A stretch of DNA of 14,818 nucleotides from CAYOXX01 sp964408025. Lineage in GTDB: Bacteria; Acidobacteriota; DATKUA01. The notes beneath the pieces are model-generated. The model saw only the letters and a program-made list of their open reading frames with translations, made no database searches and had not been told where the DNA came from. Below, piece after piece: positions 13,219-14,818 of this stretch (position 1 is the first letter of the stretch; each line of letters opens with the position of its first letter). The stretch spans positions 1 to 14,818 of the forward strand of contig CAYOXX010000083.1 of the NCBI GenBank assembly GCA_964408025.1, in the 5' to 3' direction. The translations under genes and the position numbers were made by a program.

Positions 13219-13240
13219 TCCCCTAATTTAATCCGGGGGA
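13219..13240 (+). promoter_or_regulatory. Hairpin covering the ribosome site and start of the RDD gene
   Basis: TCCCC (13219-13223) can pair with GGGGA (13236-13240), which is the only Shine-Dalgarno-like sequence plus the first base of the ATG. The loop between is AT-rich. A five-pair G-C stem of this kind could lower translation until it opens. Whether it matters depends on the true start (ATG 13240 or GTG 13246). Confidence 0.3.
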
Positions 13241-14211
13241 TGGGTGTGAGCACGGACGATTGGAAAGCCGAGCTTCGGCGTCGCATAGAACAGATCAAGG
13301 AGAAGAAGGCCACCGAGAGGGAGAGCAGTCGGCGCATGGTCGCCCCGGCGGCCGCGGGCGCCGCCGCTCCGGCGGTGATGCCCTCGCAGGAGCCCACGGC
13401 GGCCGCCGAGCCAGAGGATTACGAAGAGGCATCCCCAGCCGCGGCGCACGACACGGCCGCGGCCGAAGAGGTCGGCCAGGAGACCGAGCTCGCAGCGCCC
13501 GAGACCGCGGTAGAGGAAGAAGATCAGGCGGACCGACGCGACTCGCCCGAGGAGCCGACGCTGTTCCCGGCGGAGCCCGAAATCGATTCTCCGGAACCTG
13601 AAGGACCGTTAGCAATCGCCGTCGAAGGTCGGGAGCAGCCAACAGCGGATTCGGCGGCCCCTGCTGCTTCCGACCTCGACGCGTCCCTGGACCACTACAC
13701 CCCGCTGGACCACCAGCCTTCCACCCAGACCGAGGAGCGCGAGCAGCTCCTCGCCGCCCCCGCCCCGAGTCGGGACGAGGAGCCGCAGCCGGTCCCCTAC
13801 GCACTCTGCCTGCGGCGCACGCTGGCGGCCGTTACGGACGTGGTAGTGCTGGCAGCCATCGAGGCCGGCCTGGTGATGGTCGCGGGGGTGCTCCTGAACA
13901 CCGAACCGGCCCTGCTGCTGACGCAGTCGTACCTGCCGCTGGCCGGCATGTTCCTCTGCCTGCACTTCCTCTACTACGTCCTCTTCACCTCGATGACGGG
14001 GCAGACGCCCGGCAAGCGGCTGCTGGGCCTACGGGTGGCGACCAAAGACCGCGGTGTGATCGGCATGGGCGCCGCCGTCGCCCGCTGGCTCGCCTTCTGG
14101 GTTGCTGTCCTGCCGCTCGGCATCGGCTACTTCTGGATGTTCGCGCGCCCCGATGGCCGCGCCTGGCACGATCTGCTGCTGGGAATGCGAGTCGAGCGCT
14201 ACAAAGCCTAG
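13240..14211 (+). CDS. RDD-family membrane protein with long acidic N-terminal region
   Basis: The 323-residue protein begins with a charged helix (about 1-33, DDWKAELRRRIEQIKEKK). A low-complexity Glu/Ala/Pro-rich stretch (about 35-185) follows, probably disordered and cytoplasmic. An RDD domain fills about 186-320, with two hydrophobic helices near 195-245, the motif GQTPGKRLLGLRV (about 254-266), a third helix near 283-305 and the closing 'GRAWHDLLLGMRVER'. RDD proteins are membrane proteins of mostly unknown function, some linked to ion transport. ATG 13240 is used; GTG 13246, two codons later, has better spacing from GGGGG and may be the real start. A good promoter lies at 13158-13186. 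The 150-residue acidic tether is unusual and may bind a partner. Confidence 0.85.
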   Translation: MGVSTDDWKAELRRRIEQIKEKKATERESSRRMVAPAAAGAAAPAVMPSQEPTAAAEPEDYEEASPAAAHDTAAAEEVGQETELAAPETAVEEEDQADRRDSPEEPTLFPAEPEIDSPEPEGPLAIAVEGREQPTADSAAPAASDLDASLDHYTPLDHQPSTQTEEREQLLAAPAPSRDEEPQPVPYALCLRRTLAAVTDVVVLAAIEAGLVMVAGVLLNTEPALLLTQSYLPLAGMFLCLHFLYYVLFTSMTGQTPGKRLLGLRVATKDRGVIGMGAAVARWLAFWVAVLPLGIGYFWMFARPDGRAWHDLLLGMRVERYKA

Positions 14212-14301
14212 TATCCGGTCTGCCATAACGCCAAAAGTTAAAGTCAGCACCCGGAGCGGCAAAACCGAACGAGCTGAAGTCCCGACGGGGATACAGTCCG
14301 G

Positions 14302-14818
14302 TTGAGTTCTCCTTCCTCATCCGATCCCTTGGCCGCGGCCGAGGGCGCGCTTCAGGCCGGCAGGATCGTGGATGCCGACCGCCTCTACGCCAACTGGAGG
14401 CGTAGCCGCTCCACGCGAACCGAGACCGAAGAGATACGCGCCCACCTGCTGGCCGCCAATCTCGACCTCCTTGCCGACCGCCCGCGCGCCGCCGCCCGTC
14501 ACATCGGCGCGCTGCGGGGCTCCGTTGCGGCGCCGCAGCTGGCGGCGCTGCAGGCCGGGCACCTGCTGCTGATTGGAAAACCTGACGATGCTCTGTCGGT
14601 GTTGGGTCACGCACTGGACGAAATCGATCCGGCCGAAAACCTCTCACTGCGCTCGGCACTGCTGCGCGAGCGTGGCGCGGCGCGCCTCGAGGCCCGCGAC
14701 GGCGGCGGCGGCCAGGCCGACCTGGCGGAGGCAGAGCGGATCTCCCTCATAGCCGGCGACGGCGCGGCGGCCGCCGCTGCTCGTCTCGAAATGGCGGACT
14801 CGTTGCTTGCTCTGGGGG
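14302..14818 (+). CDS. Ala/Leu-rich helical protein, probably TPR-like (start only, cut by window edge)
   Basis: An open frame runs from TTG 14302 to the window end, 172 codons without a stop, with codon use like the neighbouring genes. No ATG lies near the start; the in-frame stop at 14275-14277 leaves TTG 14302, or a later TTG or GTG (14368), as start, and the ribosome site is weak. The product has regularly spaced amphipathic helices of about 34 residues per pair (e.g. LLAANLDLLADRPRAAARHI, AGHLLLIGKPDDALSVLGHA), which suggests tetratricopeptide repeats. No signal peptide is seen. A TPR module often heads a larger regulator or sensor, but the rest is outside the window. It lies 90 bases after the RDD gene on the same strand, and may be co-transcribed with it, since no terminator is visible between them. 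Confidence 0.65.
   Translation, partial: MSSPSSSDPLAAAEGALQAGRIVDADRLYANWRRSRSTRTETEEIRAHLLAANLDLLADRPRAAARHIGALRGSVAAPQLAALQAGHLLLIGKPDDALSVLGHALDEIDPAENLSLRSALLRERGAARLEARDGGGGQADLAEAERISLIAGDGAAAAAARLEMADSLLALG

Larger units (their letters stand above)
12863..13239. other. Divergent control region between the AmgK-like and RDD genes
   Basis: This is the largest non-coding stretch, visibly less GC-rich than the genes. It contains the promoter candidates of both flanking genes (minus 12898-12869, plus 13158-13186), a cluster of small hairpins (13044-13107) and a hairpin at the RDD start codon. A plus-strand open frame of 78 codons (12956-13192) lacks a ribosome site and crosses the promoter, so it is not called. 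The stretch 12899-13043 shows nothing I can name. Confidence 0.6.

Noticed and set aside
1..14818. CRISPR arrays, tRNA/rRNA genes, insertion sequences, phage genes
   Set aside because: None found: no spaced direct repeats, no tRNA-like fold noticed, no transposase, integrase or structural phage protein in any frame.

Overview
This is a GC-rich bacterial chromosome segment, densely coded and rich in GTG and TTG starts and in overlapping stop/start junctions. It carries housekeeping genes (tmk, holB) next to transport, envelope-sugar and sensory genes. Nothing looks mobile: no transposase, integrase, tRNA, rRNA, CRISPR array or phage gene is visible. The gene set (a cell-wall-sugar-kinase-like protein, envelope sugar-nucleotide enzymes, a Dpp-type permease pair) suggests a Gram-negative bacterium. 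The sensor and RDD proteins remind me of Acidobacteriota proteins, but this lineage guess is weak and rests on memory of family sequences.

Layout. (1) 1-3906, minus strand: a three-gene run transcribed towards position 1, made of an unrecognised helical protein (3906-2239), a family 5 solute-binding protein (2242-776) and the N-terminal part of a membrane-anchored sensor (779-1, cut by the window edge). Each junction overlaps by a few bases. (2) 4055-4411, plus: a small zinc-ribbon plus SH3 protein, divergent from region 1. (3) 6138-4416, minus: an NAD-dependent sugar-nucleotide dehydratase (LegB-like) and a sugar-phosphate nucleotidyltransferase, overlapping. (4) 6300-9317, plus: sodium/solute symporter, thymidylate kinase and DNA polymerase III delta-prime, tightly packed and ended by a hairpin at 9307-9333. 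A 210-residue protein of unknown function follows at 9384-10016 with its own promoter candidate and a strong ribosome site. (5) 12862-10033, minus: an AmgK-like sugar kinase followed by the two membrane subunits of a DppBC-type ABC transporter, all overlapping, with no ATPase or binding protein in the cluster. (6) 12863-13239: the largest non-coding stretch, a divergent control region with a good promoter and several small hairpins. (7) 13240-14211, plus: an RDD membrane protein with a long acidic, Ala-rich N-terminal region; then 14302 to the end, the start of an Ala/Leu-rich, probably TPR-like protein.

How the genes may work together. Region 1 pairs a periplasmic peptide-type binding protein with a membrane sensor, which suggests a ligand-sensing three-gene system rather than a simple transporter. 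Region 5 joins a kinase of the MurNAc/GlcNAc-1-kinase type to a peptide permease, suggesting uptake and reuse of cell-wall fragments. Region 3 probably makes an activated, deoxygenated sugar for a surface glycan. All three are inferences from family membership and gene order.
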